64,000 nucleotides of DNA from Methanolinea sp. GTDB lineage: Archaea; Halobacteriota; Methanomicrobia; Methanomicrobiales; Methanospirillaceae. Location: positions 62,001-126,000 of the forward strand of contig JALOPW010000001.1 in the NCBI GenBank assembly GCA_025453675.1, written 5' to 3'. The position numbers and the translations under genes were made by a program. The stretch's first letter is position 1; each line of letters begins with the position of its first letter. This document shows, piece by piece, positions 63,123 through 64,000 of the stretch. Below the pieces are notes generated by a model. It was not told where the DNA came from, did not search any database, and saw only the letters and a program-made list of their open reading frames with translations.

Positions 63123-64000
63123 ATGACAGAGAAGAAGCATATCAGGACCCCCATTGTCTGCGTGCTCGGCCATGTGGATCACGGGAAGACATCGCTCCTG
63201 GATCGGATCAGGGGATCCTCGGTAGTGAGCACGGAGGCGGGTGCAATCACACAGCATATCGGCGCCACTATTGTTCCGATAGATGCTATCAGGAAAATGA
63301 GCGGGAGTATGGAGAAGGTTCCCCTCAATGTCCCGGGGCTCCTCTTCATCGATACCCCCGGTCACCATGCTTTCACTACCCTCCGTGCACGGGGCGGAGC
63401 GCTTGCGGACATGGCAATTCTGGTGGTGGATATCAACCAGGGATTCCAGCCCCAGACAGTTGAGGCCCTGCAGATACTGCGTACCTACAAGACGCCGTTT
63501 GTCATTGCTGCAACCAAGATAGATCGCATCCATGGCTGGAGGGTGCATAAAGACGAAGGACTCATGGCCAGTTTTTCGAAGCAGAACAGCAGGGTGAAAG
63601 AACTGGTGGAGACCCGGGTGTACGAAATCGTCGGGGAGCTTTCAGATCTTGGATTTTCGGGAGAACGCTATGACAGGGTCTCTGATTTCCGCAGGAACCT
63701 TGCCATTGTCCCGGTCAGTGCCCACACAGGGGAGGGTATCCCCGAGCTCCTGATGGTGATGATAGGACTTGCACAGCGATACATGGGTGAAGACCTCTCC
63801 CTTTCTGCAGAAGGACCCGGGATGGGCACCATTCTCGAGGTGAAGGAGGAGAAGGGCCTTGGGACAACCCTCGATGTCATCCTTTTTGACGGCCGGCTCG
63901 CAGTCGGGGACGAACTCGCGGTCGCGCGCCAGGAGGGCATCACGGTCACCAAAGTCCGTGCACTGTTACAGCCCCGCCCCCTCAAGGAGATCCTGGTGGA
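63123..64000 (+). CDS. infB: Translation initiation factor aIF5B/IF-2 (partial, runs off window)
   Basis: The first 292 residues of a translational GTPase starting MTEKKHIRTPIVCVLGHVDH. G1 GHVDHGKTS, G3 DTPGH, G4 TKID and G5 SAHTGEG are all present, and no intein interrupts the first 292 residues. The domain after G5 (GTTLDVILFDGRLAVGDELA) begins domain II. The protein promotes ribosomal subunit joining. The frame is open to the last base. Confidence 0.97.
   Translation, partial: MTEKKHIRTPIVCVLGHVDHGKTSLLDRIRGSSVVSTEAGAITQHIGATIVPIDAIRKMSGSMEKVPLNVPGLLFIDTPGHHAFTTLRARGGALADMAILVVDINQGFQPQTVEALQILRTYKTPFVIAATKIDRIHGWRVHKDEGLMASFSKQNSRVKELVETRVYEIVGELSDLGFSGERYDRVSDFRRNLAIVPVSAHTGEGIPELLMVMIGLAQRYMGEDLSLSAEGPGMGTILEVKEEKGLGTTLDVILFDGRLAVGDELAVARQEGITVTKVRALLQPRPLKEILV

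Overview
The window is chromosomal DNA of a hydrogenotrophic methanogenic archaeon, most likely of the order Methanomicrobiales. The evidence is a near-complete Eha-type membrane [NiFe] hydrogenase operon running without a break into a formylmethanofuran dehydrogenase (fwd) operon, an archaeal IF-2 (aIF5B), archaeal GGTGA/GGAGG ribosome binding sites with TATA-like promoters, and many PAS kinases, PEGA surface proteins, V4R and FHA regulators of the kind common in that order. The genus is inference. I see no CRISPR array, insertion sequence, integrase or prophage.

Layout. 0-9 kb: the end of one P-type cation ATPase, a sodium/neurotransmitter-type symporter, a 7TM-type sensor kinase, a methyltransferase translationally coupled to a second P-type ATPase, and a small multidrug exporter. 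9-21 kb: mostly single genes. These are a membrane protein with an XRE regulator, a secreted protein made of two near-identical repeats behind palindromic operators, a thioesterase, a PH-domain protein, trmO, a PNPOx-like flavoprotein, two YkgJ cysteine-cluster proteins, acylphosphatase, a GntP permease, an Acg-type nitroreductase coupled to a SemiSWEET, an MFS exporter, a CBS protein and an ABC-2 exporter. 21-30 kb: a polysaccharide flippase, an overlapping AAA-ATPase/TOPRIM pair that resembles two-gene anti-phage systems, a PAS sensor without a kinase ATPase domain, and an ACT-protein/homoserine dehydrogenase/TiaS-like operon. 30-36 kb: DUF389 and ferritin-VIT1 membrane proteins, divergent winged-helix and V4R regulators, sixA, tRNA-Leu(UAG), a small gene with a structured leader, and trkH.

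36.5-47.3 kb is the metabolic core: ehaB-ehaO, a degenerate ehaP-like ferredoxin, then fwdG, D, B, A and C. Most neighbours overlap by the ATGA type. Eha would use the ion gradient to reduce ferredoxin with H2, and Fwd would use low-potential ferredoxin to fix CO2 onto methanofuran, so co-transcription couples electron supply to the first step of methanogenesis.

47.4-64 kb is a signalling and cell-surface region. A 1428-residue REC-GAF-7xPAS sensor kinase is bracketed by inverted copies of a dispersed hairpin repeat. It is followed by a lipoprotein, PEGA and lamin-tail surface proteins, and a tight HTH-FHA / membrane Ser-Thr kinase / DUF362 ferredoxin cassette. After that come msrB, a STAS protein with an unrecognised C-terminal domain, a second PEGA protein, two small zinc-ribbon genes below usual annotation size (one at 53.0 kb, one at 62.6 kb), tRNA-His and the start of the infB gene, which runs off the window.
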